NCBI GenBank assembly: GCA_963693085.1
Contig: OY856411.1
Span: forward strand, 1,344,767,550-1,344,831,549
Origin: Alisma plantago-aquatica
Taxonomy: Eukaryota > Streptophyta > Magnoliopsida > Alismatales > Alismataceae
Direction: 5' to 3'
DNA: 64,000 nt
The notes beneath the pieces were generated by a model. It worked only from the letters and a program-made list of their open reading frames with translations. It had not been told where the DNA came from and made no database searches. The number at the start of each line of letters is the position of its first letter. Position 1 is the stretch's first letter. Shown here one piece after another: positions 1-12,000 of this stretch. The position numbers and the translations under genes were made by a program.

Positions 1-1262
1 GAAACTGGAGCAAAATCTGCATAAAATCCAAAAAAATACTCCAATTTCTACATACAATGTAGCTCTTTGTGCCCTGCATCACAATGTTATGCAAGAAACT
101 CAAGATAGTAGATATGCAATTCAAGGAACAATCTTGAGCATGTATGAGACAAGATACAAGCATAGCATATAGATGAGCAAAGATGGCAATTTTAAATAAG
201 GCTAGAACTACATGTATATGAACTACTAGTAGATGATATCACAAGTTAGGACTACTAGTAGGATCTATATCATAGCAAGAGATACCAAAAGATACACAAG
301 ATAAAGTAAGCTATGAGTAGATGTAGAGATATATCCAAACAAAGAGATATGCAATTTTAGAAGCATGAAAGGATATAACTCACTAGATATGCATCCTTAC
401 CATGAGATGATTACCACTAAGAACCTCAAAGTTGTATCAACACAAGATATACACCTAGATAGATGTAGCAAGTTAGAGTACAACAGAAGCAATTTTTAGA
501 CACAACCAAGAGATCCAAAGAGATCATCATCAAAACCTACAAAACAACTCAAAGCAAGTAATTGCAAGATATGGATATACCAATTTAGAGCAATTAGAGA
601 GATAGAGTTGTAAGAAAGATAGGCAATTTAGAATATGGCAAAATGTATATATAAAGGTACCAAATGAGAGTGCCAAAGAATAAGGCTATTGGTTGAGAAA
701 ATCTAGTTGAGAGGGAAATTCTCACTCAATAAGCCAAATGTATATTCTGTGCACAGTGTTATCGGTCGAGTTCTGATCATTGACAACTCGACCGATGACA
801 GCTGTTGGCAACACCCATTGGTGCCTATCGGTCGAGTTTCAAGCAGGGCAAACTCGACCGACAGATCAGCTGTCAGAAGGCATATATATATCATAAAAAC
901 ATATTTAAAGGCATGCTAAAAATACAAACCATATCCAAACATGTCTAAGCAAGTTAGTAATGCACTATAGAAGCATTAGAAACCGTTTTTGAGCAAGAGT
1001 GTAAAGAGAAACACAAAATACCACTTTTTACTCAAAAACCATATGTATAGTGCACACTAACTTGACAAAAACAAGTTAGGATATGGTTATAAGCAATAAA
1101 ACCTTTACCTTTGTGCTTACCATTGCTTTTTCCACCTGTTGTCACCCTCTACACATCTCGCCTTTCTTCTTTCATGTGGATTGACAAGTCAATTTGCAAT
1201 TCAATAGCTCAAGTCAATCCATTTGCAAGTACCTACAAGAAGAAAGATGAAATGGTCCCCAA
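1..1262 (-). other. Non-coding interior of element C, with two internal palindromes
   Basis: Downstream of gag on the minus strand, with no ORF resembling a retroelement protein. At 761-796 and 828-861 are two more TCGGTCGAGTT / AACTCGACCGA units, 66 bp apart. Bases 1-700 are A-rich with many short purine-rich words (agat, caag) and nothing further recognisable. Confidence 0.7.
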
Positions 1263-2210
1263 TCATATTTTTGGGTCCGGAGGGGTTAGTTTAGCAACCC
1301 AAGTCCTATTGCTCTTGGGTGCTTTCCTAAAGGGACAACAAGTAGAATAATGACCCATTTCATTGCAATAGTTGCATGTGCCCATAGTCTTGGAACTCGA
1401 GGATTCTCCATGGAATAATGGAGGTCTTTTATCTATGCTGTTCCCTTGACTACTATCATACCCTAAACCATGTCTACCAATTTGTTTAGTAGTATGGTGT
1501 AGGATGTCATTAAGACTCTTTTTACCAACTAAGAATCTTTGCAAAGAAGATCTCAAACTATGATTGTCATGCATAAGAGAAGTAAAGGTAAAACACAATA
1601 GATTCATATCATCTCTAGCATGCACAAGATAGATTTATAATCAAACATCTTTAGTCATATAAGAATCTTTATCACAAGATAGAGCATCAAAAACTTTCTC
1701 TCTATAAGAAAAGATAGTATGAGGGTCAAGAGCAATTACACTACTATGCAAGAAAGCAAGTTCATATACAAGACAAGTAATCTTTGAAGGATAAACTTTA
1801 TCTACACATTCTATTCCTTGCAAAGTAATCTCTTGACTCTCATAAGCACATTTAAGAGCATAAGAAACAATAGAGATAGAAATAATAGTAGTAGCAAGCT
1901 CTATATATGAAATAGTCATAGAAGGTTGAGATTCTAAAAACTTAATCTTATCAAGCAAGCTATAATTCACAAATTTAAGAGCATTTAGTTGACTAAGATA
2001 AGCATTTGTTTGAATCTCAACACTTGAATCTACCTCATTTAAATCTTCAATTGAGCTTGTCATGAGGGCGCAATGGCATCTTCCATCTTCACATTCACTA
2101 GATCTTCCACTAGTGCTTTCATTTATTGATGGAGCCTTTGTGATACCTTTTTCTCTCTTGTTTCCTTCTATTGCTCTCTTTGAAGGTTGCCCATCTTCAT
2201 AATCACCCAT
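1263..2210 (-). pseudogene. Shortened gag of element C
   Basis: Starts at an ATG (M-G-D-Y) shortly after the PBS, the same place as B gag, and runs in one frame to TGA at 1263. Two stops interrupt it near 1637-1643 (V-stop-L-stop). Compared with B gag it lacks roughly the first 330 residues, meaning the whole UBN2-type capsid part and the first zinc knuckle. After about 40 residues it enters the region equivalent to the B segment CHLALMAS. It keeps the coiled-coil-like middle, the QRFLxGKKSLND motif and the second CX2CX4HX4C knuckle (CNYCNEMGHYSTCC), ending D-P-K-I-stop just as B ends D-P-K-V-stop. The product, if made, would be a nucleocapsid-like tail only. Confidence 0.75.
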
Positions 2211-2247
2211 ATTCTCCTACTTGTGGAAGTATGCTTGGAGAAGACCC

Positions 2248-2259
2248 GCTCTGATACCA
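2248..2259 (-). other. Primer-binding site of element C (tRNA-iMet)
   Basis: The minus strand reads TGGTATCAGAGC, the standard Copia primer-binding site complementary to initiator methionine tRNA, two bases inside the LTR end. Confidence 0.9.
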
Positions 2260-3131
2260 ATTGTTGGATCCTAGATGGGTGATTAGATGCTCTAGAGGGG
2301 GGATGAATAGAGCTGAAACCACTTAAACAAAATTCATTAAACCTTCAAGATATATGACAGGATAAGGTTGCTAAATAGGTAATTTGAGTGCAACTAAAAC
2401 ATACATAGCAAGGGAGAGAGAGATTGAACATGCACTAAGAGACAAGATATTTAGAGTGGTTCCACACTTCAAACTAGAAGTGTGTCAGTCCACTTGCCTA
2501 GAGAGGTCAACCTCTAGGACTTCCAAACTATTGCACTCTTATATTCATTCATAAGACATACAATACATGACCAACCAAAGGACTTACCTATCCAATACAA
2601 AGAGTCTTCAACCTTACCAAGGACTTACCCACTTTGCAAGAGTCTTCGGCCTTCTCCAAGGACTTACCCACTCTTGAACAAGTCTTCAACCTTGCAGGAA
2701 TTACCCACTCTTCTTGGATCTTCCGCCTTTGACTTCACCTTCACTCGGAGAAGCTTCCACCAAGGTCTTACCCACTTGAGCTTGAGTCTTCTGCCTTCTC
2801 CAAGGGCTTACCCACTCTAGCTCTAAGTCTTCAGCCTTGATCTTCACCAAGGGACTCCTTCCCTTGTTCTTCTTCACCTATCTTGGATAAGAGAGAGAAA
2901 CTTCATCTTCATGATTGAAATAAGAGATAGGAGGTGGTGGAAGTGAGAGCCTCACAAGAAATACATGTAGGACTAGCTCTCTTATATATTTCCTACTCAC
3001 TCTAATGGATGTAGCAAGTGATTAATCTTAGAGAGAGAGAGGAGGCTGTAGGAAGCACTCAACTATAGAATAGGAGCCTCACATAGAGTTTGCAATGAAT
3101 GCTCAACCTTGGAATGAAGCCCAAGGGGTCC

Positions 3132-3139
3132 TATTTATA
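3132..3139 (-). promoter_or_regulatory. TATA box of element C LTR
   Basis: TATAAATA on the minus strand, in the same context as the B, D and E LTR boxes. Confidence 0.6.
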
Positions 3140-3278
3140 GCTGGGGATGCCTCTTAGCCTTTGGGAACACTTGTGAATGAAAACTAGCCATTTTGTGGCT
3201 TGCAACAAATCTATTTTCACTTGTTGCAACTCCACAACGGTTAGAAGCACTTTTTTGCACTTTTCCGTATAGTGCAAT

Positions 3279-3504
3279 AGGTCAATTTTCTATGAGTGTA
3301 ACTCGACCGATAGAGTAAAAGATAAAGCCAATATTCAGACCATCAGTCGAGTTTGTCCTGAGGAAACTCGACTGACCAATGAAAATCGATTTGGCCAATT
3401 ACTCCATCGGTCGAGTTCTGTGTAAACACAACTCGACCGATGCAATCTCCAGAAAATTGATCAAGGATGATCGGTCGAGTTTTCAGGCTGGGAAACTCGA
3501 CCGA
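3279..3504. repeat. Palindrome array in element C LTR
   Basis: Four inverted-repeat units start at about 3279, 3343, 3407 and 3471, an exact 64 bp pitch. Each unit has arm TCGGTCGAGTT, 10-12 loop bases, then AACTCGACCGA. The 3279 unit has lost its left arm; the 3407 and 3471 units have intact 11 bp arms. The same array occurs in the LTRs of B and E. Confidence 0.9.
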
Positions 3505-3839
3505 CAAAGTGCCTGTAATCAATTTTCAAAGTTGCATCTAAAGTGCTCTAATATTTGATCTAAGTGCTCTTGATATTTTTCTAAGCTTAATTACAAGTCA
3601 TACAATCATTACAAGTGATTTACAACATGATTCTAATGGATATACATCATATTACAAAAACATGCACTTGTATTGACTTTGACTTGTTTTTTCTCCAATT
3701 TGAGATGCCCAAGTTAGGGCAATTGGAGTGTGTCTATACCTAATATGAAATCACTCAAGTAGAGACATTAGACACCAATATGTGGAATGGTTAGTCATCA
3801 TCAAAACACGGGTTTAGTCAATTTAGACGTGAGTCAACA

Positions 3840-4545
3840 TTGACCTAATTGACCTTGACTCAATAGTCACTGTGTCACCTCCAGAAACCTACCCCAATAA
3901 TTCAAAGTTACTTATGATCCCCTAAAGTAGTGTTTTCCAAAAACACATACCCCTAGAAATATATTTAGGTTCGTTAGAGATTCTGAACCATCGTGAAGCA
4001 TGGAAAAGATGTGTGTGTAACTTAACCTAGTACTCACGTGAAGGTTCACCCCTGGTTCATCTATATATGTTTCCCTCTTTCTCCCTTTACTTTATTATTT
4101 ATGGAGTTGAGGGTTCAACTTGTGTGTTTTAGTTAAACTTTAGCCATGACTTTCGTTTATGTAGTTTCTCCAGCTCCCCGTGAAGTTCACCAAAGTGCTT
4201 GTTCTTCTTGGTTTATTTCCTTCGTTGGTTTCTTATCTTCCTCGTCTTGATCGATCATGGCAAAGGTACTAGTTGACTCCTCCGACCATCTCAGGACCCA
4301 ATTAAGGGGTCTCTAAGATTGGAATGACTCAAGGAGTCTAAAATTAGGATTGATTTGTTGGAGTTTTCACCGCATATGAAGATAACTTGAAATGTAGATA
4401 TGGGTTCACGTTCATCGCAGATGTGTCTAGAACATTTGGCCGGATGCTATCCAAGTTATGCCCTCACTAAAATCCTTTTTGCCTTGCAAATTGATGGGCA
4501 TTTCTGTCTTTTCCCGTCCTAGAATTGTGTTTGCCTTGATACTTA
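3840..4545. other. Unassigned spacer
   Basis: About 700 bp between elements C and A. It includes a pyrimidine-rich stretch near 4070-4095 and a TATA-like word (ctatatatg) near 4062, possibly from an older LTR. No coding region or clear homology to the rest of the window was seen. Confidence 0.5.
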
Positions 4546-4722
4546 TGGAAGTGTGTCATGTTTCTATGTGTTGAATAGAGAAAACTTGCTCCTACAAATA
4601 GGAGGAGGTTGTACAGGGAAGCAAAATAAAAAACCCTAATGGGCCTGGTTATACTAAGGCCCATGTTACATGATAAGTAAAAATAACAAACAAGAAATAT
4701 AAAAGTACAACAATATATCTCA
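4546..4722 (-). repeat. 3' LTR of element A
   Basis: 177 bp, on the plus strand from TGGAAGTGTG to ATATCTCA (minus orientation TG...CA). The right-hand copy at 26073-26247 differs at scattered positions, for example gttgaatagag versus attaaaaagtt, which indicates an old insertion. Confidence 0.85.
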
Positions 4723-4737
4723 ATACTCCCCCTCAAG
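4723..4737 (-). other. Polypurine tract of element A
   Basis: Minus-strand CAACTTGAGGGGGAG directly before the 3' LTR, the primer for plus-strand DNA synthesis. It overlaps the apparent pol stop codon TGA. Confidence 0.75.
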
Positions 4738-7700
4738 TTGTAGCATAGACATCAACCATGCTCAACTTGTAGCACATCTCCGCAACACTATTGCCAGAAA
4801 GAGGCTTAGTGAAGATTTTTGTAGTTTGCACATGTGATGGTAGAAAAGAAGTAGCAATCTTCTTATTCATTACTGCATCTCGGAGAAAATGGCAGTCAAC
4901 TTTAATATGGTTGGTCCTCTCATATAAAATAGGTTACTTGCGGTGAAGGTAGCAACACAATTATCACAATACACTGGGATATCATAAGTGATACGAAATT
5001 TAAAGTCTGCAAGAATAGATTTAATCCATAATAGTTCACAAGTGGTATATGCCATTGTATAATACTCAGACTTTGTACTAGATCTGGCAATAATATTTAA
5101 CTAGATTACCTCCTATGAAGGTACAATAACTAGAAGTGGATCGCTTGTTAGACTTACACCCTGCATAATTAGCATCAGGTAATCCACTGATATCAAGGTG
5201 TCCATATCATTTATAATATAGTCCTTGTCCATGTGCATTCTTCAAATATTTCATGACATGACATGCAACCTCCCAGTGACATATCCTAGGACAATCCATA
5301 AACTGACTAAGAACTCCCACAACATGGCATATATCTGATCTAGTAACAGTGGGATACAAAAGTTTGCCAACTAGCCTCTTGTAGCAATATTTTTCTTCTA
5401 AGGGTGGAGTGGACTCAACCCATACATCATGTGTTTGATCCATAGGAGACTGCAGGTCGACACCCCAACATTCTAGTTTCAGTCACTAAGTCAAGAGTAT
5501 ACTTCCTTTGTGATAGAGATACTCCAATTTTGTTGTGTACTGCCTCACTGTTAAGAAAATACCAAAGAGGGCCAAGGTCTTTGGTTACAAAGTGTTTCAT
5601 AAGATAGTTCTTTATATCTACAATCCTTGTGTCATCACTACTAGCTAGGATGATATCATCCACATAAACAATGAGAATAATACTTCTAGAAGTAGTGGTC
5701 TTAATAAAAATAGAATGATCATGTTGAGACCTTGCAAAATCAAATTTGCATAGTATAAGGGATAATTTGTCAAATCGTGTTTGAGGATTCTGCTTGAGAC
5801 CATAAATAGCCTTCTCAAGGACACACACTTTCCCATAATACCCCCCCCTCAGTAGCATAAGTTGGAGGTTGGGAGATATAGATAGTCTCCTACAAATCAC
5901 CATAGAGAAAGGCATTCTTGACATCTAGCTGATGCAAATGCCATCCTTGATTCACGACAACAGAAATAAGAATGCAAACATAATTAAGACGATCTACTGG
6001 AGTAAAGGTCTCAAAGTAATCAACTCCAGATTCTTGTGTGTATCCATTAGCACCCCTCTAGCCTTCAGACATTCAACTGTCCCATCTAGTAGATATTTAA
6101 CAGTATACACCCAATGACAACCAACAAGATTGCTACTCGTAGGAAGGTCAACAAGTTCCCATGTCCCACATGATCGAAGTGGGATATAGAAGTGCATCTT
6201 GAACATTATTTAGGATAGAAATAGTAGATAAAGCAGTATTAAATTATACCATGGAAGCATTGAGACATTCTGTAGAAACATGCTGAGAAATACAATATTT
6301 GACACCAAATCACTGCCCCTTTCATAAAGCAATATGAATTTCCAAAATCAGAAATTGGAATAGAGGTAGTAGAATTACCATCATCTTGTAGTGGATCATC
6401 AGTCGTAGAAGAGGTCATAGTAGGGGATACTGTAGGTAGAGGCCTTTTGTTTCGTCACTCATACACTTTCAGAACATGGGTAGAAGACTCGTTCAAGGAA
6501 GGTACACTTGGAAGTGGCACACTAGGAAGTGGCACATCAGTAAGAGACAAATGTTTACTAGGCTCAAAGAAGAATGATGTATCTTTAAAGATGACTTATG
6601 CACTGACGTACAATCGACATGCAATAGGATCAAAATATTTATACCCCTTATGTGTATGAGAATAACCAAGGAGATAACAGTGAAAAGCACGTGGAGACAA
6701 TTTATCACACCCAGGCTGATGATTGTGAATAAAACATAGGCAATCAGAAAACTTTGGTGGTAGGGAAAATATTCATACATGAGGGTAGAAAAGTTGGTAG
6801 GGTATTTTATTTTTTAAGATAGAAGAAGGCATTCAGTTGATGAGGTAGTTGGCTAAAAGAATGGCATCAACCCGATAAAACTTAGGAACATTCATTTCAA
6901 TTAGAAGAGTATGTGCTACATCAAGAAGATGTCTATTTTTCCTTTCAGCTACACCATATTTTTGTCAACTGAATGGGTAAGAGGAATGATGAATAGTTCC
7001 TTTGAAGATACAAAGTTTTTTAAAACCATGTTGCACATATTTAGAAGCATTATCAATGTGAACAAACTTAGGAATATCAGAAAATTGAGTCTTTATTTCA
7101 TTCAAGAATTTGGAGAAAACATCTCAAATTTCATAACGATCTTTTAAAAGATAAATCCAAGTGGCATGAGACAAGTCATCAATAAAGGTCACAAAATATC
7201 ACACACTGGTATGAGTACCAATACAACATGGTCCCAAGACACCAGAGTAAATAAAATAAAATAAACTTGGACTCCTATTAATATGATGAGGAGAAAACAC
7301 AGATCGATGGTGTTTCTCAAGTTGACAAGACTGACATTTAAAGTTTCTGGATGACAAACTAGGAAATAAAGACTTCAACTTAATGGTAGAAGGATGACCA
7401 AACCTCCTCAAATGCCATTAATAAAGAGAGGTAGACTGGGCCACAAGAGCAGTAGTAGGCATAGTTGACAAGGTCTATAGATAGTACAAACCATCTCCAC
7501 CTTCATATCCCCAATCAATCATCTTTTTCATTCTAAGATCCTGCATGGAGACAATGTAAGGAAAGAAGGTTACACTGTAGTTTAATGACTTTGTAATTTT
7601 ACTGAGAGACATCAAGTTCAAAGAAAATATGGACATAAACATAATAGATTTAAGGAGAGTCTTATCAACATCTCCTATTCTAGTGACCAGAGAAGTAGAT

Positions 7701-8253
7701 CAATCAGCCAAAAGCACATCAAATTTATAGTTGGATTTCTTTAGATAGGTGAAGAGATTTTTATTACTGGTCATATGAGCCATAGCAAATGAGTCAACAA
7801 TCCAATCTTCTTTTGTCGAAGAAGAAGAAGCTTGAAAATAAGGAGGATCACCTGAGTGTTGAGCAATGTTCGCCTGATGCATGGTAGTAACTGCAGAAGC
7901 AACTTTAATTAGCTTTTCAAGGTCAGACAAACTTAGTGTTACCATATGAGAAGTAGCAACACTAGAGGTATATGTAGATTCTTCGTCAGCATCAATAGTG
8001 GAGACTTGGTTTGCCCAATTTGGCTTTTCATGCTTCTTCCAACATTTATCCTCGGTATGATTAGTCCATTTACATATGTCGTAGTACCAAGACTGAAGAG
8101 GAGAAGACCATATTTCAGAAGACTTAGTAGGAGGAGGCCCTCTTCCACCATTTTTGAGACCTCTTCCTCATCTATGAGTAGAGTTTCCATGTCCTCGTCC
8201 AACAACAACTATAGCAGCATGCTCTTCTTTGGTAGTAGTAGACACTGAGTGAG
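4733..8253 (-). pseudogene. Element A gag C-terminus and pol (PR-IN-RT-RH), frameshifted
   Basis: Read down the minus strand, the Copia order is preserved in pieces. A zinc-knuckle remnant (ICKWTNHTEDKCW, first cysteine lost) lies near 8080. The protease site near 7795 reads DSFAMAHMT, where the family has DSG, so the catalytic glycine is gone. The integrase zinc region near 7410-7300 has RRFGHPS and CQSCQLEKHH. RT follows at about 6200-5430 with YGLKQNP and YVDD (VYVDDIIL near 5650). RNase H (TTCELLW, YCDN) lies near 5055-4950, and the family C-terminal motif FTKPL near 4810. Multiple frameshifts and stops separate these. It would have encoded the copying and integration enzymes of the element but is dead now. 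Confidence 0.85.
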
Positions 8254-8256
8254 ATA

Positions 8257-8440
8257 CACTACAAAAAAAAATGATGAATTAGCTACAGTTATACTAACTA
8301 CATATATTTAGTGTGTAGTTAAAAATTACTTTTCCTTACATGCGGTAATAATGTAAACAAAAAAATTGTAGTTAATCTAATTACCTATCTTTTAACTAAC
8401 CTTAAAAAAAAACCTATCTTTTAACTACAAATACCCTCTT
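8257..8440. repeat. CACTA left terminal and subterminal repeats
   Basis: Terminal inverted repeat CACTACAAAAAAAAATG followed by repeated TAACTACA, GTAGTTAA and TTTTAACTA words, the usual binding-site region for CACTA transposase. Confidence 0.8.
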
Positions 8441-8469
8441 TATAATTTCAAAACTAAAAAAACCCCTCC

Positions 8470-9010
8470 CCATCTACCAAGTACGCCTATTTCCACCATG
8501 CTCCCACACATTACTCTGTTTTCTATCCAAATAATGTTGGTCTCCCCCAAATTCTTCCTCTCTCCTCTGCCCTCCAGTCCGAATCTTAGTCATCCCCAAT
8601 GCAATCAACCCTCTCCCCCAGCATCTTCTCACCGATCAGATGTCATTGGGTTCCCTAAACATGTCTCTGTACGTACTATCCATCGATTTATCACCACCAT
8701 ATCATATTTTACTATATTGTCCGCCCTTCCCCAATCACACCCACTTCCACTTTGTCCTCCCCTATTTCTTTCTGCACCTCCACTTCGTCATCCTACCGAC
8801 ACTGCCAGTCCTAGCCCCAATGAGCCGCCACCACTAGCGCTCCCCCTGACCGACCTCGATGTTTCCCGTGCCCTCATCCACTTGGTACGCATGTGTTTCT
8901 GGAGGGTAGCGATGTTGCTGTTGCGAATCGTAGGTTGGTTGGATGCCTGCCTACATTGTGCGAGGTCATTGGAGGTGATGAGAAAGATGAGGATGGCGTG
9001 ATGTATGCCT
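8470..9010 (+). other. GC-rich exon-like island inside the CACTA element
   Basis: The C-rich stretch differs sharply from the AT-rich sequence around it. An open frame of 167 codons runs 8498-9001 but is proline/serine-rich and not recognisable. Another frame over about 8860-9013 gives a more protein-like stretch containing FLEGSDVAVANRRLVG, ending just before a consensus-like 5' splice site (CTG/GTAGGTGAG, near 9014). This may be an exon of a captured host gene. I cannot name the gene, and both frame and splicing are inference. Confidence 0.35.
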
Positions 9011-12000
9011 TCTGGTAGGTGAGAGCGTCACAGACATCAAATTTGCAGTAGGTAGGATTAATTCACAAACTCGACATCCACATTGTTTCCAGCAATTCAG
9101 TTTGCTCAGTCAGCCGTAAATGAAAAGGGCTCTACAAATTCCTAATATAATAAAAGCCTAAGAATTGTCCAATTTTTATCCAGCACTATGGTATTTGTCT
9201 TGATTTCTTTTATTTTGCTCTCCAACTCAAATCTATGCTAAACCAAACTGTAAAGAAGTGGATTTAATATAGTGGTGTTCATTGGAGTAATATAGTTGAC
9301 TGATATTTATAACAAGAATGGGAAAGCATATATTGAACGTTACTTTTCGGTTAATATTTGTTATAAGAAATCTTTGCAAACTATTTCATTTAATACGGTT
9401 CCATGTTATATTAAGCATATTTCTCGTATTGGTACCATATTCACTAATACATTTTTCTTCCTTATATATGCACGTAACCTTTGGTGGCTAAACTTTCTGC
9501 ACAATAAACTTTTGTAGTTGATCTAAGTGCAACCGTGAATGTGTTATTTATATGTTGAGATGAATCTATATGTCTTGATACAATTTTTACAAATTTCAAG
9601 ATGCTTGTTGAGCTATCTAATTGCACATTTGCATAACACGAAGTTGGGTGAAACATGTATTATACTTGTAGCTTGATGTAAACTACCTTTCTGTTAGGTC
9701 AACTTTTAGGTGTGCGTATGGTCTGCTCTTAATTTCATAGACTTGTGATGATGATTGCTGAAACAAATGATAGTTGATATTGTCATTTCTTAAAGAAAAA
9801 ATGCATAATCGTTTTATGTTTAATTGTACTCATGATTCTATTACAAATGGGAAGAGACATGTTCCTTAACTACAAAATTATTAGGACTGTAATGTATCGT
9901 ATTGGACATTGTTATTAAACCATAATCACCGCATACCTTTTTCTGGACGTTAAACTTGAAGCAAGTATGCACGTTATTGCATTGCAGCTGCTATGTACTA
10001 TGGACTTCTATGTGCCATGTACGCTTATTACCCTACTGCTGCTATATAGACATTTAGATGTTATTATCTAAAACCAGGATTAAAATTCAATAACATACAA
10101 GCTAGTCTATAGAAACATGAGTAGGAAGATAGTAGGACCGATGCAAGAAAGCACACTTCTATGCATGGCTTTTGCATTTTGCATGATGTTGTTTTAGACT
10201 TGACTTTCAATTTAATTGAAATATTGAAAGTTTTACTTGGTAAAAATTATATTGTAGGTTGCAAAATATTTTGAATATTTTTAGCTATATACAAGAACTG
10301 TTTTTCCGCTTTGAAGAAAATTGGTATTAAATACACACTTTGGCATCTTCTAAAAATCTTCGAAGGGTATCTTGGATGGAGTGCTTGATTCATACTTCCA
10401 CATTAAATCCAAACAACATATAATGATCTGATGTGTACTACTTTTCCTGTTGTGCATGTTTGAACTGTTGTTTTTTCATTGGTGGAGGTTCTTTTATTTA
10501 TAAGCATGTGTTGTTGACTTTTGATTTGCCCTGAGCTTGTTTACATAGGTTTTTTCCAAATTACCTAGAAGGTTGTTTGGGTTCTGAATTTTTTTGAATG
10601 AGTAGATCGCTACCTCATGTAAACTATTGAAGATGTTTAAGATGGGACCTTGCTATTTTCTCAGATTTTGGTGGCTCTTTTGCTCAATTGGCTTATAGCT
10701 GTCAATATTTTATACTTGGCTGAAGTAACATCTATATGCTTGGTTTAGCTGCTGCAACGTCTGGTTTTTTATTCGGTGATTCCCTATGCATTGTTGAAGA
10801 TATGTAAATGATCAACCAGGTCATCTTGCTTGCTGATTCACTTGTATTTATTTTGGCATTATAGGACCTATTCAGATGAAATTAAGAAACTGAGATTGAT
10901 TAAAACAATCAATACCCCTTATCTGTCTGATGGAAGGTTTGATATCAAAGCATATGACAACCTGATCAATTTTCAAATTGACAACCTGATCATTTTCTGC
11001 ACCTTTGTTAGATGGTGTAAGATGTCATCATCATTACAGTTATGGGTGCTTGTCACTAGTGGGACTGACTATGGACTTAGATGAAAATCTTCATCACATA
11101 TTGATTGCTACCATCTGGTCATGTACTTTGTTTGTTGAGAATCTACTGATTTGGAATTTTAGCTTCTGTATTAAGCAAACCAATAGATGGAACACATAGT
11201 GTAATCGGGACAAAACCTCCTATAGTGGACATGAGGCATTTAAATTGTTCCAAAAGAACCAAACGTTTTCAAATATGGTGAGAATCTAGCAAACTAGTTT
11301 ATCTAGTTTTGATAGTATTTTTTTTCAAGAATTAGCATGTGTCTTTTGAGCTTTAGTTCTATAATCCCAATTTTGAATCCTTTATGTGCTGCTTATAAAC
11401 TAGAATTATCACCATATGTGTTGATGAGCTTGGTAGTTTGTTGGCATGTTGCCTCTCAAGCTCTAACCTCGCAGGTCAGTCCCGGTGACCAATTTTAGTC
11501 CAGAAAATGTAAAAATATGCATAAAGTGACCTTGTCTATTGTTAGAATAGTTTCCAGTGTTCTTCAATCAGTCCAAACTTTGGCAATAACCTGAGAGTGG
11601 TAGACTCCTGCCTAGCTACCTACCGATGTGTACTCCTCCATGTTGTTCCTACTGTCAACAAATGTGGAGTTATCAACATTTTCTTTATGATAATCTGACG
11701 GCTCTGGAAGATTATTATCTGGTTATTCTTACATTAGATGATTAACAATCTGATATTGTACATTTCATTGCTCTAAGATCAGGTAGGCAATGAGCATCTG
11801 GCATATTGGCATTCAAATACAACTTATTTTCTGCACTTGTTGCAACTAAATATGAAAGCTTGTGGTATGGCTCCAAGATCAGGCTAACATGAACTCAATA
11901 GAGTTTTTCATCCAGTGCTCGGTACCAAAAATGCAAACTTAAGGTACTACATCTTAACTAGACCTAGAAGGAGAGCTCAAACAATCCTCCATTCAACTCT

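Larger units (their letters stand above)
1..3839 (-). mobile_element. Element C: partial Sirevirus-like Copia retroelement lacking pol
   Basis: On the minus strand the order is 5' LTR (3839 to 2262), tRNA-iMet primer-binding site, a shortened gag (2210 to 1263), then non-coding sequence running off the left edge. The LTR termini (TGTTGAC... and ...GGATCCAACA), TATA region and palindromic repeats match elements B and E in this window, so it belongs to the same lineage. No protease, integrase or RT follows gag in the 1.26 kb that is visible. Only one LTR lies in the window, so the far end and target duplication cannot be checked. I infer a non-autonomous derivative, though pol could lie beyond the edge. 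Confidence 0.85.
2262..3839 (-). repeat. 5' LTR of element C
   Basis: A 1578 bp LTR read on the minus strand. It begins TGTTGACTCACG and ends GGATCCAACA, two bases before the PBS. Its first 80 bases resemble the B LTR (shared stretch TTTTGATGATGACT, then AACCATTCCA). It contains a reverse-strand TATAAATA box, a palindrome array and the conserved tail CCCCCCTCTAGAG near the 3' end. Confidence 0.85.

Noticed and set aside
8498..9001. 167-codon ORF in the CACTA element as a host gene
   Set aside because: Proline/serine-rich translation of a C-rich stretch with no recognisable motif; another frame looks more protein-like. Kept only as a possible captured exon.
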